DNA from: Alteromonas halophila
GTDB lineage: Bacteria > Pseudomonadota > Gammaproteobacteria > Enterobacterales > Alteromonadaceae
DNA: 64,000 bases
Direction: 5' to 3'
NCBI RefSeq assembly: GCF_014651815.1
Contig: NZ_BMXP01000005.1
Coordinates: 1-64,000, forward strand
In this document: positions 38,845 through 48,481 of the stretch, one piece after another
How the letters are laid out: every line of letters starts with the position of its first letter
Position numbering within the stretch: position 1 is the first letter of the stretch
Notes under the pieces: model-generated
Told to the model about the DNA's origin: nothing
Seen by the model: only the letters and a program-made list of their open reading frames with translations
Databases searched by the model: none
Made by a program: the position numbers and the translations under genes

Positions 38845-39504
38845 ATGAATGTTGTCATAACAGGTGCCAATCGCGGGATTGGTCTGGCGTTCGTACGCCA
38901 TTATCTGTCGCAGGGCGTAAACGTGTTTGCACTGTGTCGCAACAGTTGTGACGAGCTCAATGGCCTTGGTGCCAGAGTGATAAACGGCGTGGATGTCTCC
39001 CAGCCGGACTCGTTAAAAGATGCCCTCAAGCCACTAACTGATGTCAGCATTGATTTACTGATTAACAATGCCGGGGTATTGGGCAAAGAAACCATTGATG
39101 ACTGGGAGCCCAACACCATTGATTATCAGTTCAGGGTAAATGCGCTCGGACCTTTGCTGGTTACCCAGGCACTGCTGCCTTCATTAGCCGGTAACGCAAA
39201 AGTCGCAATGATTACCAGCCGTATGGGCTCCATGGAAGATAATGGATCAGGCGGCTATTATGGCTATCGTATGTCCAAGGCGGCTTTAAATGCGGCGGCG
39301 GTATCCATGGCCACCGATTTAGGTCACCGTGGCATTGCGGTAGGCATTTTCCACCCTGGCTTTGTGCAGACCGAAATGGTTAACAATGCCGGTGATATTG
39401 ACGCTGATACGGCAGCAACCAGACTGGCCGCGCGTATCGACGAACTCACACTTGAAAATGCCGGGCAGTTTGTGCACTCAAACGGGCAGGCATTGCCGTG
39501 GTAG
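38845..39504 (+). CDS. Short-chain dehydrogenase (C-factor-like)
   Basis: 219 residues, classical SDR: TGANRGIG at 6-13, NNAG at 74-77, catalytic Ser near 125 and Tyr141/Lys145 in YRMSKAALN. The sequence is closest in feel to the C-factor/CsgA-like subgroup, which is usually NAD(P)-dependent with unknown substrate. A GGGAG ribosome site precedes the ATG. The stop overlaps the start of the kelch gene by seven bases, so the two are translationally linked. Confidence 0.9.
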   Translation: MNVVITGANRGIGLAFVRHYLSQGVNVFALCRNSCDELNGLGARVINGVDVSQPDSLKDALKPLTDVSIDLLINNAGVLGKETIDDWEPNTIDYQFRVNALGPLLVTQALLPSLAGNAKVAMITSRMGSMEDNGSGGYYGYRMSKAALNAAAVSMATDLGHRGIAVGIFHPGFVQTEMVNNAGDIDADTAATRLAARIDELTLENAGQFVHSNGQALPW

Positions 39505-40475
39505 TGTCGTTAGCAATCCGCGGCACCTTTCTCGCGTCGCTGCTCTTTGCCACAGCGGTATCAGCCAGCTGGCGTGATGGTCCGGCGCTGCCCGCACCGG
39601 TGCAGGAGATCTATCCGGCATTGTGGCAGGGCAAGCTGGTGGTGGCCGGCGGGCTGAGCGGGCACGCTGAAGGCCTCACCATCACGGACAAAGTCTGGCA
39701 GTTGGGTAATAAGAACTGGCAAGCGCTGCCAGCACTCCCCGAACCCCGTCATCACCCGTTTGTCGTATCGCTCAATAACTCGCTGTATGCCATTGGCGGT
39801 TTTGTTACTAATGAACGTGGTCAGTGGGCCAATACCGCCGATGTGCTGATGCTGACAGATGACGGCTGGCAAACGCGCGCCTCGATGCCGGTGCCGCTGT
39901 CTGAGACGGTCACGGCGGTAATTGACGGCAAGCTGCATGTGGCAGGTGGAAGAACACCCACGCAGCAAAATGGTCAGTGGGCGGACAGTACCGATACCAA
40001 CTGGCACGGTGTATATGACCCACAAAGCAATAGCTGGCAACAACGGACACCATTGCCCAAAGCACGTAACAGTGCCTGCAGTGCACTGGTAAACGGGAAG
40101 TGGCATGTAATAGGAGGCCGCACAGTGAACGGTGGTAACAGTAGTCAGCACGATATCTATGACGCCCGGACGAATAACTGGCAGCAGGGTGAACCGCTGC
40201 CACAGCCACAGGGTGGTCTGGCGTGCGCTGCACTCGACGGTGTCATCTATGTCTTTGGTGGTGAGTATTTTAATAACGGCGGTGGTGTGTACCCGACGGT
40301 ATGGGCTTATGATACCGGCGAACAATCCTGGCAGTCAGTTTCCTCTATGCCTGTGCCCCGTCATGGCCTCGGCGCTGTCGCGCTTGAAGACAGGATCTGG
40401 ATCATTGGCGGCGCTGCGAAGGCTGGCGCAAATGAAACCAGTGACAGAGTAAGTGTATTCACCCCGTCGCCCTGA
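39498..40475 (+). CDS. Secreted kelch-repeat beta-propeller protein
   Basis: 325 residues. Signal peptide to about residue 24 (ending TAVSAS), then kelch repeats with GG and W pairs (LVVAGG, LYAIGG, LHVAGG, WHVIGG, IYVFGG, IWIIGG), giving a six-bladed propeller. Related proteins include the periplasmic sialate mutarotase NanM, but no sialate genes are nearby, so sugar epimerisation is only a possibility. GTG 39498 is preferred over GTG 39504 because CAGG lies seven bases upstream. It overlaps the SDR gene, suggesting a common process. Confidence 0.85.
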   Translation: MVVSLAIRGTFLASLLFATAVSASWRDGPALPAPVQEIYPALWQGKLVVAGGLSGHAEGLTITDKVWQLGNKNWQALPALPEPRHHPFVVSLNNSLYAIGGFVTNERGQWANTADVLMLTDDGWQTRASMPVPLSETVTAVIDGKLHVAGGRTPTQQNGQWADSTDTNWHGVYDPQSNSWQQRTPLPKARNSACSALVNGKWHVIGGRTVNGGNSSQHDIYDARTNNWQQGEPLPQPQGGLACAALDGVIYVFGGEYFNNGGGVYPTVWAYDTGEQSWQSVSSMPVPRHGLGAVALEDRIWIIGGAAKAGANETSDRVSVFTPSP

Positions 40476-40703
40476 TGGGACGCAGTGATACACAACGACG
40501 TACAGGCAAGTGTCTTACACCACAGCCTGCTCTGTAATCGCTATCTGTTTGCAACAGCTACTCCTTGATGAATACTTTCAGGCGCGTCAATGGCCACAGC
40601 GTCTGCATCTGCTTCCAGGTCTGTTCCGATAATATTCGAAGGCCAGGCGTTGATAAGTATTCGGCGCATTGTCCTGGCGTGTGTTTGAACTAACAGGCTG
40701 ATT

Positions 40704-40734
40704 GTTCCTCCTGAAATGGCCTTGGGCGGGAGGA
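40704..40734 (+). promoter_or_regulatory. Hairpin that sequesters a Shine-Dalgarno sequence
   Basis: TTCCTCC (40704-40710) is a perfect complement of GGAGGAA (40728-40734), which is the ribosome site of the small ORF at 40737. A 17-base loop separates the arms. In RNA this would hide the site until melted or unfolded. It lies about 230 bases upstream of nhaC, so control of nhaC itself would have to pass through the leader ORF or transcript. Confidence 0.45.
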
Positions 40735-40736
40735 AA

Positions 40737-40784
40737 TATGTCTTCATACATTTTAGTTTTTTTCACATCGGTGGCTATTTTTTA
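40737..40784 (+). CDS. Candidate 15-residue leader peptide
   Basis: ATG at 40737, three to six bases after GGGAGGAA, encodes MSSYILVFFTSVAIF and a TAA stop. The product is hydrophobic. It is either a leader peptide controlling nhaC, a micro membrane protein, or a chance ORF next to a purine run. Confidence 0.35.
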
Positions 40785-40960
40785 AAATGTCGCTATCTCG
40801 CAATGCCCATAACACCGTATTGTCGCCGATCCTTTTCACACGACGGCCCGTACTATCTCCTTGTTTTTAGGGAAAATCATCGTTCGTGATGGTCACTGTT
40901 CCTGGCATGACGCCAGGTAAGGTGTAGTCATATCACACGCTTCAAATACCGGGAAGTTGT

Positions 40961-42448
40961 ATGAAAGAAGAACAGCATGCTACACCAGGTCTGTTACTGG
41001 CACTGACGCCAGTTGTACTGTCGCTTATTATTTTAGGGACACAGATATTTTACTTCGGCGTGTTTGAACCTCATATTCCGCTGGCGATAGGCGTGGCGCT
41101 GACGAGCTGTGTAGGGGCTTATCTGGGGCTGACATGGGAAGCGATCCGGGCCGGTATTTTCAAAGTTATTCATGTGGCATTGCCATCCGTTAGCGTACTG
41201 ATTGTCGTTGGTATGATTATCGGAATATGGATTGCCAGCGGGACAGTCCCGACCATTATTTATTATGGGTTAAAAACCTTATCACCTGAGATCTTTCTGG
41301 CAGCGGGCATGGTGATATGCGCTGTAGTAGCAGTCTCGCTTGGCACAAGCTGGGGAAGTGTCGGTACGGTTGGTCTGGCATTGATGGGCATCGGTGAGGG
41401 TTTTGATATTCCCATGTACTGGACGGCCGGAGCGGTGGTGTCGGGTGCGTTTTTCGGTGACAAGGTATCGCCACTGTCTGATACGACCAATCTGGCGCCC
41501 GCGGTGACAGGCACAGATGTCTTTTCTCACATCCAGAATATGATGGCCACCACCATTCCTGCCATGCTGATCGCGTTTCTCATTTATATTGGCGTTGGCT
41601 ATTTTGTGATCGATGCTCAGAGTGTGTCATTTGAAAAAATAGAAGGGATCACCACCGCCTTAGACGAAAACTTCACAATCTCTGGCTGGGCGTTGCTGCC
41701 CGCTCTGGTTGTTATGGGGCTTGCGCTTAAGAAGTTTCCACCACTTCCATCCCTGTTCGTTGGCGTTCTTGTAGGCGGTGCCTTCGCCATGGCAATGCAG
41801 GGACAGAGCCTGCAGGCCGTGTTTGATTATGCAAACAACGGCTATACCATTGAGACCAATATCAGTGAGATAGACAATTTGCTTAACCGTGGGGGCATTC
41901 AGTCCATGATGTGGACCATATCGTTAGTGCTAATTGCACTGGCGTTTGGAGGCGCACTGGAAACTACGGGCTGCCTGAAAACGATAATTAATTCAATAAA
42001 GAGTAAAGCCAGGTCGTTTGCCGGAACGCAGGCTGCCGCGGTCGGCACGGCGTTTTCAACCAACCTGGTAGCGGGCGACCCGTATCTGTCGGTGGCGTTA
42101 CCCGGCAGAATGTTTTCTCCTGTGTATCGCGGCATGGGCTATTCCACACTGAACCTGTCCCGTGGCATCGAGGAGGGGGGCACGTTGATGTCACCGCTGA
42201 TCCCGTGGAATGCGGGCGGTGCGTTTGTCATATCCGCCCTGGGGTTGGGGATTTCTGGCAATAATTTAGAAAATTTACTGTATATCCCTTTAGCATTTGC
42301 ATGCTGGACAGCCCCATTGATAGGGATATTTTATGCCTACGTAGACTGGTTCTCGCCTAAAGCCACGGACAAGGAACGCGAGGAATGGGAATCGTCAGGC
42401 GCCGATATTGCAAAGTTCAATAAAGACGGTTCGCCAGTCCCAGACTAA
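40961..42448 (+). CDS. nhaC: NhaC-type sodium/proton antiporter
   Basis: 495 residues with about 12 hydrophobic segments. Characteristic segments include GMIIGIWIASGTVPTIIYYGL, GTSWGSVGTVGLALMGIGEGF, GDKVSPLSDTTNLAPA and EEGGTLMSPLIPWNAGG. It should expel Na+ in exchange for H+ at the inner membrane, fitting a marine habitat. The ATG at 40961 follows a modest GGGAAG ribosome site, with a long leader upstream. The end is convergent with rimO, with a palindromic repeat in between. Confidence 0.93.
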   Translation: MKEEQHATPGLLLALTPVVLSLIILGTQIFYFGVFEPHIPLAIGVALTSCVGAYLGLTWEAIRAGIFKVIHVALPSVSVLIVVGMIIGIWIASGTVPTIIYYGLKTLSPEIFLAAGMVICAVVAVSLGTSWGSVGTVGLALMGIGEGFDIPMYWTAGAVVSGAFFGDKVSPLSDTTNLAPAVTGTDVFSHIQNMMATTIPAMLIAFLIYIGVGYFVIDAQSVSFEKIEGITTALDENFTISGWALLPALVVMGLALKKFPPLPSLFVGVLVGGAFAMAMQGQSLQAVFDYANNGYTIETNISEIDNLLNRGGIQSMMWTISLVLIALAFGGALETTGCLKTIINSIKSKARSFAGTQAAAVGTAFSTNLVAGDPYLSVALPGRMFSPVYRGMGYSTLNLSRGIEEGGTLMSPLIPWNAGGAFVISALGLGISGNNLENLLYIPLAFACWTAPLIGIFYAYVDWFSPKATDKEREEWESSGADIAKFNKDGSPVPD

Positions 42449-42458
42449 GATACCTGAA

Positions 42459-42515
42459 GGACACCCCGGCTTGCGCCGGGATGACGATTCATTGGTGTCA
42501 GTGCTGGGTGTCCGG
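42459..42515. repeat. Intergenic palindromic repeat between nhaC and rimO
   Basis: A compact palindrome CCCGGC-TTGC-GCCGGG (42465-42480) lies inside a wider inverted repeat, GGACACCC (42459-42466) with GGGTGTCC (42506-42513). The CCCGGCGCAAGCCGGG core read on the minus strand followed by GTGTCC resembles dispersed REP/MITE-like elements with GTCATCCCGGC sequence that I recall from many proteobacteria. It may also act as a bidirectional terminator between convergent genes. Confidence 0.6.
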
Positions 42516-42543
42516 GGTTTAGATTTTTACCGGTCTGTTGCCC

Positions 42544-43974
42544 TTACGCTGAGGCCTCTTCTTCGTCCTGTTCGTCAGACAGTACTGCCCACACATCATG
42601 CTCGTTGGCGTGGATAACTTCGGCCCACACGCGCTGACCGGGGGCGACATCATACACACCATTCAGATGTACCAGACCATCTACTTCCGGCGCGTCCGCA
42701 TAAGTACGGCCTACTGCGCCTTCACTGTCTACGCTGTCGATAACAATCTGATATTCATTACCCACGCGTTCCTCTAAGCGTGCCGTGCTGATTTCGCCCT
42801 GGACTTCCATAAAGCGAGCAAGACGTTGTTGTTTTACGTCTTCGGGCACGGGGTCCGGCAATTCATTGGCTTTTGCGCCTTCCACCGGTGAATAGGCAAA
42901 AGCGCCAACACGGTCCAGCCGTGCATCACGCAAAAACTGCAGCAACTCTTCAAACTCTTCTTCGGTTTCACCCGGGAAGCCGACAATAAAGGTAGAGCGA
43001 ATGATGAGTTGAGGACATATCTCACGCCATTTACGGATCCGCTCCAGTGTGCGCTCTGCACTGCCGGGACGTTTCATCAGTTTTAGCAGGCGTTTACTGG
43101 CGTGCTGAAGGGGAATATCCAGATAGGGCAGGATCTTTCCTTCATTCATCAGTGGAATAAGATCATCAACGTGCGGGTAGGGGTACACATAATGCAGTCT
43201 TACCCACATGCCCAGCTCGCCCAGCTTGTCGCACAGCGTTTGCAGGTTGGTTTTTACCGGCATGCCATTCCAGAAGCCAGTGCGGTGTTTTACATCCACC
43301 CCGTAGGCGCTGGTATCCTGCGAAATCACCAGCAGTTCATTAACGCCTGCGGCCTTAAGCCGTTTAGCTTCATCCAGAATTTCTCCCATCGGACGGCTGA
43401 TCAGGTCGCCACGCATTGACGGAATAATGCAAAATGTACAGCGGTGATTGCAGCCTTCGGAGATCTTCAGGTAAGCAAAGTGCCGGGGCGTCAGTTTTAT
43501 GCCATGGTCCGGTACCAGATCCTGAAATGGATCGTGCTCTGGCATAGGCAGATGTTCATGGACCTGCTCAACCACAGATTCGTAAGCGTGCGGCCCGGTG
43601 ATCGCCAGCACATTCGGATGTACTTCACGGATCTCGTCTTCTTTTACGCCAAGACAGCCGGTCACAATGACACGGCCGTTCTCTTTTAAGGCCTCGCCAA
43701 TGGTATCCAGCGACTCTTCTACGGCCGAATCAATAAACCCGCAGGTATTAACAATGACCAGGTCGGCATCGTGGTAAGTTGGCACCACATCGTAACCTTC
43801 AGTACGCAATTGCGTAAGAATACGCTCTGAATCTACCAGGTTTTTGGGGCAGCCAAGACTGACAAACCCAATCCTGCTGCCGCTGGCAGGTGCCGGGGAG
43901 CGGTTTGCCTCAAGGGTTTTTACCGGAATGTCCGATGTGGTCGTTTGTTTTGGCGAAAAGCGTTCTACAGTCAT
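42544..43974 (-). CDS. rimO: Ribosomal protein S12 methylthiotransferase RimO
   Basis: 476 residues. N-terminal UPF0004 domain ([15 protein letters not shown]), radical-SAM motif CNHRCTFC in [16 protein letters not shown], and a C-terminal TRAM domain. It adds a methylthio group to Asp of ribosomal protein S12. There are about 35 residues before the conserved start, longer than E. coli RimO; no internal ATG gives a shorter form, so the extension may be genuine or the start may be a GTG/TTG within it. The C-terminus is acidic ([10 protein letters not shown]). Confidence 0.95.
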   Translation of the reverse strand: MTVERFSPKQTTTSDIPVKTLEANRSPAPASGSRIGFVSLGCPKNLVDSERILTQLRTEGYDVVPTYHDADLVIVNTCGFIDSAVEESLDTIGEALKENGRVIVTGCLGVKEDEIREVHPNVLAITGPHAYESVVEQVHEHLPMPEHDPFQDLVPDHGIKLTPRHFAYLKISEGCNHRCTFCIIPSMRGDLISRPMGEILDEAKRLKAAGVNELLVISQDTSAYGVDVKHRTGFWNGMPVKTNLQTLCDKLGELGMWVRLHYVYPYPHVDDLIPLMNEGKILPYLDIPLQHASKRLLKLMKRPGSAERTLERIRKWREICPQLIIRSTFIVGFPGETEEEFEELLQFLRDARLDRVGAFAYSPVEGAKANELPDPVPEDVKQQRLARFMEVQGEISTARLEERVGNEYQIVIDSVDSEGAVGRTYADAPEVDGLVHLNGVYDVAPGQRVWAEVIHANEHDVWAVLSDEQDEEEASA

Positions 43975-44241
43975 AGCGGCCAGCCTGGCGATAAAAGTGG
44001 GCGCGAATTATAACGAATTTTGTCGCTAATAGCAGCAGTTTCCAGAGACACCCCAAGCGCTTTCGGTCGGCGTAGCGTTCGCGATAAAATCTCCGTAAAC
44101 TGTGCAGTGTTTGCAGCCACTGTGGACTGCGGGCAATCAGGTATCAGCAGGGTTTTTCTTGGTTAATTTACAAACTTTCATATCTCATAACGTCTCAGTG
44201 CGTTTTTATCAGTTTACAGACCAGCACAATAGGGCCGTTGC

Positions 44242-44721
44242 ATGTTAAAACTGCCATTACACTGCTACGACGAAGGTGGGCGGATCCTGCCGCCTCGCTG
44301 GCTGTTCTGGCTGATAGGACTAGCCTGTGCTGACTGGGTTTTGCTGGTGTTTTCACTGGCTTCACGCTCGCAAACTGAGACGTTACTGGAAATTTTTTAC
44401 CCTGACAGTGGCATGCTGGGGGTTAATCTGCTTGCAACACTGCCGCTGGTAGCGGGTGGCGTGCTGATCAGTCAGCGTGCGCGACTGTGGAAACGAGGGA
44501 TGATACGGTGGGTCGTGCTGGTGCGTCCGCTGTTATTGACTGGCTTGCTGATGAGTGTCGGCGTCGCACTGCGTACCGAATATGTAATGGACTGGGCGTT
44601 TTCAGCATACAGCAGTGCGCGTCTGGCACTGCTGCTGGCGTTTATTTACTGTGTGTTTCGCAGCCGTCACCTGCGCTGGATGACAGAAGACTGGAAAGTG
44701 CCTGAACACACCCGTGAATAA
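44242..44721 (+). CDS. DUF2919 family inner-membrane protein
   Basis: 159 residues with four hydrophobic segments. The opening LPLHCYDEGGRILPPRWLFWLIGLACADWVLLVFSLASR and a YPD motif (IFYPDSG) fit DUF2919 as I know it; residues are split here between about 4 and 42. Function unknown. It is convergent with the next hypothetical gene, with 11 bases between the stops. Confidence 0.8.
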   Translation: MLKLPLHCYDEGGRILPPRWLFWLIGLACADWVLLVFSLASRSQTETLLEIFYPDSGMLGVNLLATLPLVAGGVLISQRARLWKRGMIRWVVLVRPLLLTGLLMSVGVALRTEYVMDWAFSAYSSARLALLLAFIYCVFRSRHLRWMTEDWKVPEHTRE

Positions 44722-44732
44722 CCGGAAACCTG

Positions 44733-45140
44733 CTACTGTGAGTGCTGGCTGGCGGCGTGCAGAAAATAGGCGTTGACGCTGACGTCACTGTCATTCACCA
44801 GGCGCTCATAACAAATGCCGGCAAACGCATACGAACGGTTGCCAATTTCAAGCAGCACGTGAGGCGCATCCGGGTTGCTTTTATCGTAGTGCCAGTCGCC
44901 GCCAAAATGGTTTCTGAACACTTCGCCAACATAGGCGCCAAATACGTTACACAACGTAAAGACGGCAGAGTCTTCCAGTGCCTGATCGCGGTACCTGTCC
45001 AGAAAACCTAAGAGAATATCATCGACTCTGGCAACGCTCTCTTTTGAGTAATCCAGTGCAATGTCGAACTCCTGCCTGGCCACATCCACGGCGTCGCGTG
45101 CGGTATCATGCATCAGTGTATCAAGGTCTGTCGCGTTCAT
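44733..45140 (-). CDS. Hypothetical protein, 135 residues
   Basis: A soluble, acidic protein. No domain is recognised. A central block, FGAYVGEVFRNHFGGDW, followed by LEIGNRSYAFAG, resembles a family of short uncharacterised proteins with a 'YxGE...GG.W' core that I cannot name with certainty. A GGAGAGCAGC ribosome site precedes the ATG. It lies 48 bases downstream of tcdA on the same strand and may be cotranscribed. No function assigned. Confidence 0.7.
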   Translation of the reverse strand: MNATDLDTLMHDTARDAVDVARQEFDIALDYSKESVARVDDILLGFLDRYRDQALEDSAVFTLCNVFGAYVGEVFRNHFGGDWHYDKSNPDAPHVLLEIGNRSYAFAGICYERLVNDSDVSVNAYFLHAASQHSQ

Positions 45141-45188
45141 GCTGCTCTCCGTTTTTTTAATTATTGTGCGTGAGTTATCCGGTAAAGT

Positions 45189-45965
45189 CTATTTCTGTCC
45201 GGTGAGACGGTTTACCACGTGGGCGGCAGCAAACATGCCAAAGGTTGCGGTCACCATGGCAACGGCACCAAAACCGCCGGCACAGTCCAGCCGGGTGCCG
45301 CCTTCCATCGCTGACTTGTTAAAGCAGACGCTGCCATCTGGCTGGGGGTAGCGGAGCTGCTCCGTGGAATAAATACAGGTGACGCCAAAGCGGCGTTTCG
45401 GGTTTTTGCTAAAACCGTAATTGCGTCGTAACTCGCTGCGTAGCTTAGCGGCCAATGGGTCCTGAATGGTTTTGGCGAGATCGCCTTGGGTTACCTGGGA
45501 AGGATCGATCTGGCCCCCGGCGCCGCCTACTGTCACGACCAGGGTTTTGTTGCGTTTGCAGTGCGCAATGATGGCTGCTTTGGCGCGAATGCTGTCGGTA
45601 GCATCAATAACGGCGTCTGTCTGGCTGTTCAGGTAAGCCGCCACCGTATCCTGAGTAACAAAGTCTTCAATGGCATGCACGGTTATCTCAGGGTTGATCG
45701 CCAGTAACCGTTCGCGCATTACTTCTACCTTAGGACGGCCAATCGTGTCAGCTAAGGCATGAATTTGGCGGTTGGTATTGGTAATGCAAACATCATCCAG
45801 ATCAATCAGCGTAATAGTACCTACGCCACTGCGGGCAAGTGCTTCAGCGCTCCAGGTGCCCACTCCGCCGATGCCGGCGACAACGACATGACTGTCAGCC
45901 AGTTGAGTGGTGTTTTCGGAACCGTATAAACGGGTAAGGCCGCCAAAGCGGGGATTATCACTCAT
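45189..45965 (-). CDS. tcdA: tRNA threonylcarbamoyladenosine dehydratase TcdA
   Basis: 258 residues of the E1-like ThiF/MoeB fold. ATP-binding GIGGVGTWSAEALARSG, the Asp-Asp IDLDDVCITNTNRQ, and a Cys-containing C-terminal region. TcdA (CsdL/YgdL) cyclises t6A at position 37 of ANN-decoding tRNAs. The absence of a nearby csdAE pair is not unusual. Confidence 0.93.
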   Translation of the reverse strand: MSDNPRFGGLTRLYGSENTTQLADSHVVVAGIGGVGTWSAEALARSGVGTITLIDLDDVCITNTNRQIHALADTIGRPKVEVMRERLLAINPEITVHAIEDFVTQDTVAAYLNSQTDAVIDATDSIRAKAAIIAHCKRNKTLVVTVGGAGGQIDPSQVTQGDLAKTIQDPLAAKLRSELRRNYGFSKNPKRRFGVTCIYSTEQLRYPQPDGSVCFNKSAMEGGTRLDCAGGFGAVAMVTATFGMFAAAHVVNRLTGQK

Positions 45966-46185
45966 CAGAATTGTACCTGCCGAAATAGGGTTGCTGCCTG
46001 TTTGAGGACGCGAATGATCGCAGACTGGTAGTATTTTTCAAGAGAATATGCAGCGGTAGCGCCAGGCTTTGTTGCCATGGATGCCGGCCATTGCTTGTGA
46101 ACCCTGTCTTGCGACTACGCAAGTCAGAACCCGCTGAGTGATGATAGACTTATCCGCATCATCCGTAGAAAAAGACAGCGCAGTC

Positions 46186-47406
46186 ATGGCAGTACTTAAC
46201 GCAACCCCGCAGGCAGATCTGGTCATTATTGGGGCCGGAATTATCGGCGCGGCAGTGGCAAGGGATTACCTTGCGCGCTTTCCTCATCATCATGTGCTGA
46301 TGCTGGAACGTGCTGACCGCCCAGCGGCGCATCAGACCGGCAGAAACTCAGGCGTAGTGCATGCCGGCGTGTACTACCCGCCGGGCTCCCTGAAGTCGAC
46401 CCTGTGCAGGGAGGGGCTGGATACCACGCTGGCGTATTGCAGAGACCATCAGCTACCCGTTGAACAGTGCGGCAAAGTGATTGTGGCTACGGATGAGACC
46501 GAAGCGCAGCGTCTTGATACGCTTTATTCAAACTGTAAAGCCAATGATTTGCAGCCTGAGCGCTGGAGTACCAGGCAAATCCGTAGCCATGAGCCTGCTA
46601 TCAGAGGGACTGAGGGTGTGTATGTACGTCACACAGGGATCACCGATTATGCGGCCATTACCCGTCATATGCTTAGTGCATGCAAGGCGACAGGGCAGTT
46701 TACACTGGCAACCGGGGCGGAGGTTGAGACAATCAGTGAAGGCGCTGACAGTGTCACGCTTGAGGTAAAACAACACGCACGGCGGGTCAGGGTGAAAAGT
46801 CAGGCACTGGTGTGTTGTGCCGGTGTACGTGCCGATCAGCTTATTCGTACTCAGCTTGGTGACTGTGACTTTGCCATACTGCCGTTTAAGGGCGAGTATT
46901 TCCGGCTGTCGCCACGCTTTGATGCGGTGAGCTCACGGCTGATTTACCCGGTGCCTGATCCTGCCATGCCTTTCTTAGGCGTACACCTTACCCGTATGAT
47001 TGGCGGTTACACCACCGTTGGTCCTAATGCCGTGCTGGCAGCAGGGCGCGAAGCTTACACCTGTCTCGACACGTCGCTGGCAGAGCTGGGCAGAATACTG
47101 CGAGTTCGGGGGCTGTATCCGCTTTTATGGCGGTTTAAACGGGCCGTGGTCAGTGAGCTTATCACCAGTTTGAGTAAACACGCCTATGCCAGCAGAATAC
47201 AGCGCTACTGTCCGGCTGTCACCGTCGACGACTTTACGCCATACCGCAGCGGTATTCGTGCGCAAGCTGTAAGTCGTAACGGAGAACTGATGCAGGACTT
47301 TCATTTTGTTCAGACCCAGCGCGTACTGCACGTAGGTAATGCACCGTCCCCGGCCGCGACCAGTGCTATCCCCATCGCGCGTACCGTGGTCGATCGTCTT
47401 TTGTAA
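46186..47406 (+). CDS. lhgO: L-2-hydroxyglutarate oxidase LhgO family FAD enzyme
   Basis: About 406 residues. The N-terminal FAD-binding motif ADLVIIGAGIIGAAVARDYL and the RNSGVVHAGVYYPPGSLK segment match L-2-hydroxyglutarate oxidases, which convert L-2-hydroxyglutarate to 2-oxoglutarate with electrons to the quinone pool. The frame extends upstream to GTG 46138; ATG 46186 is preferred because the family starts a few residues before the FAD motif, but no strong ribosome site marks either. Single gene. It links to the TCA intermediate used by SucA. Confidence 0.88.
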   Translation: MAVLNATPQADLVIIGAGIIGAAVARDYLARFPHHHVLMLERADRPAAHQTGRNSGVVHAGVYYPPGSLKSTLCREGLDTTLAYCRDHQLPVEQCGKVIVATDETEAQRLDTLYSNCKANDLQPERWSTRQIRSHEPAIRGTEGVYVRHTGITDYAAITRHMLSACKATGQFTLATGAEVETISEGADSVTLEVKQHARRVRVKSQALVCCAGVRADQLIRTQLGDCDFAILPFKGEYFRLSPRFDAVSSRLIYPVPDPAMPFLGVHLTRMIGGYTTVGPNAVLAAGREAYTCLDTSLAELGRILRVRGLYPLLWRFKRAVVSELITSLSKHAYASRIQRYCPAVTVDDFTPYRSGIRAQAVSRNGELMQDFHFVQTQRVLHVGNAPSPAATSAIPIARTVVDRLL

Positions 47407-47524
47407 TATTCGCTTTTAACGGTTAATCAATCCGAATCTTTGTGTACTACGTTTTACTCCAGATATGTTCAACTGACAATATTACCTGTAACGCACAGGT
47501 GTCAGACAGCAACAGGAGAAAATA

Positions 47525-48481
47525 ATGGGCTTACTGGTCGAGGGTAAATGGCAGGACAAGTGGTACGACACGGACAGCACAGGCGGTAAATTTGAGCGTC
47601 AGGCGTCACAATTCAGAAGCTGGGTCAGCGAGGATGAAGACAGCGAGTTTCCAGTTGCGTCAGGGCGCTATCACTTGTACGTGTCTCTGGCCTGTCCCTG
47701 GGCACATCGCGCGCTCATTTTTCGCAAACTGAAAGGACTGGAGCCGCACATTGATGTGTCAGTGATGCACCCTGAAATGCTGGAAAATGGCTGGGAGTTC
47801 GGTGACTATCCGGGCGCTACGGGAGATAAACTGTATGGCGCTGACTACATGCGCGATATCTACACCAGGGCAAAGCCTGACGTCACCACACGTGTGACCG
47901 TGCCGGTATTATGGGACACCCACACTCAGCAAATCGTGAACAACGAGTCTGCTGAGATTATCCGCATGTTTAACAGCGCATTTAATTCGCTCACTGGCGA
48001 TAAACAGGATTTTTATCCGCAGGCGCTGCGCAATGATATCGAGGCGGTGAATGAACTGGTTTACCACAACATCAATAATGGGGTGTATAAGGCCGGTTTT
48101 GCCACCACGCAACAAGCCTACGAAGAAGCCGTATCGGCCCTGTTTCATGCTCTGGACAGTCTGGAAGTCAGACTCAGTGAACAGCGTTATCTGGCCGGTG
48201 ATACGCTGACGGAGGCCGACTGGCGTTTATTCACCACGCTGGTGCGTTTTGATGCGGTCTATCACGGCCACTTTAAGTGCAACATCCGTCGTATTGCGGA
48301 TTACCCAAACCTGTATGGTTATCTGCGGGAACTTTATCAGTATCCAGGTATTGCCGGGACCGTTAATTTTGATCATATCAAACGTCATTATTACTACAGC
48401 CATACTATGATAAATCCTACTCAGGTTATCCCTGCGGGACCCGAACTGGGCTTGGATGAGCCACACAGGCGAGGGGCATAG
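47525..48481 (+). CDS. yqjG: Glutathionyl-hydroquinone reductase (YqjG family)
   Basis: 318 residues with the Xi-class glutathione transferase signature: ACPWAHRALI with the catalytic Cys57, PVLWDTHTQQIVNNESAEIIRMFN, and a C-terminal helical domain ending in HIKRHYYYSHTMINPTQVIPAGP. It reduces glutathionyl-hydroquinones with glutathione in the cytoplasm. The ATG at 47525 follows AACAGGAGAA. The pirin gene starts immediately after its stop (one unit), a pairing that fits redox stress. Confidence 0.93.
   Translation: MGLLVEGKWQDKWYDTDSTGGKFERQASQFRSWVSEDEDSEFPVASGRYHLYVSLACPWAHRALIFRKLKGLEPHIDVSVMHPEMLENGWEFGDYPGATGDKLYGADYMRDIYTRAKPDVTTRVTVPVLWDTHTQQIVNNESAEIIRMFNSAFNSLTGDKQDFYPQALRNDIEAVNELVYHNINNGVYKAGFATTQQAYEEAVSALFHALDSLEVRLSEQRYLAGDTLTEADWRLFTTLVRFDAVYHGHFKCNIRRIADYPNLYGYLRELYQYPGIAGTVNFDHIKRHYYYSHTMINPTQVIPAGPELGLDEPHRRGA

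Larger units (their letters stand above)
40476..40960 (+). other. 485-bp gap upstream of nhaC
   Basis: No convincing long gene. A leftward frame (40541-40747, 68 codons) lacks a ribosome site. A 15-codon rightward ORF with a strong but hairpin-covered ribosome site is described separately. A CATTTTA / TAAAATG inverted repeat (about 40749 and 40784) flanks its end. Confidence 0.5.

Noticed and set aside
40541-40747. Leftward 68-codon ORF in the nhaC gap
   Set aside because: No ribosome site, no family recognised and low conservation expected; left as uncertain rather than annotated.
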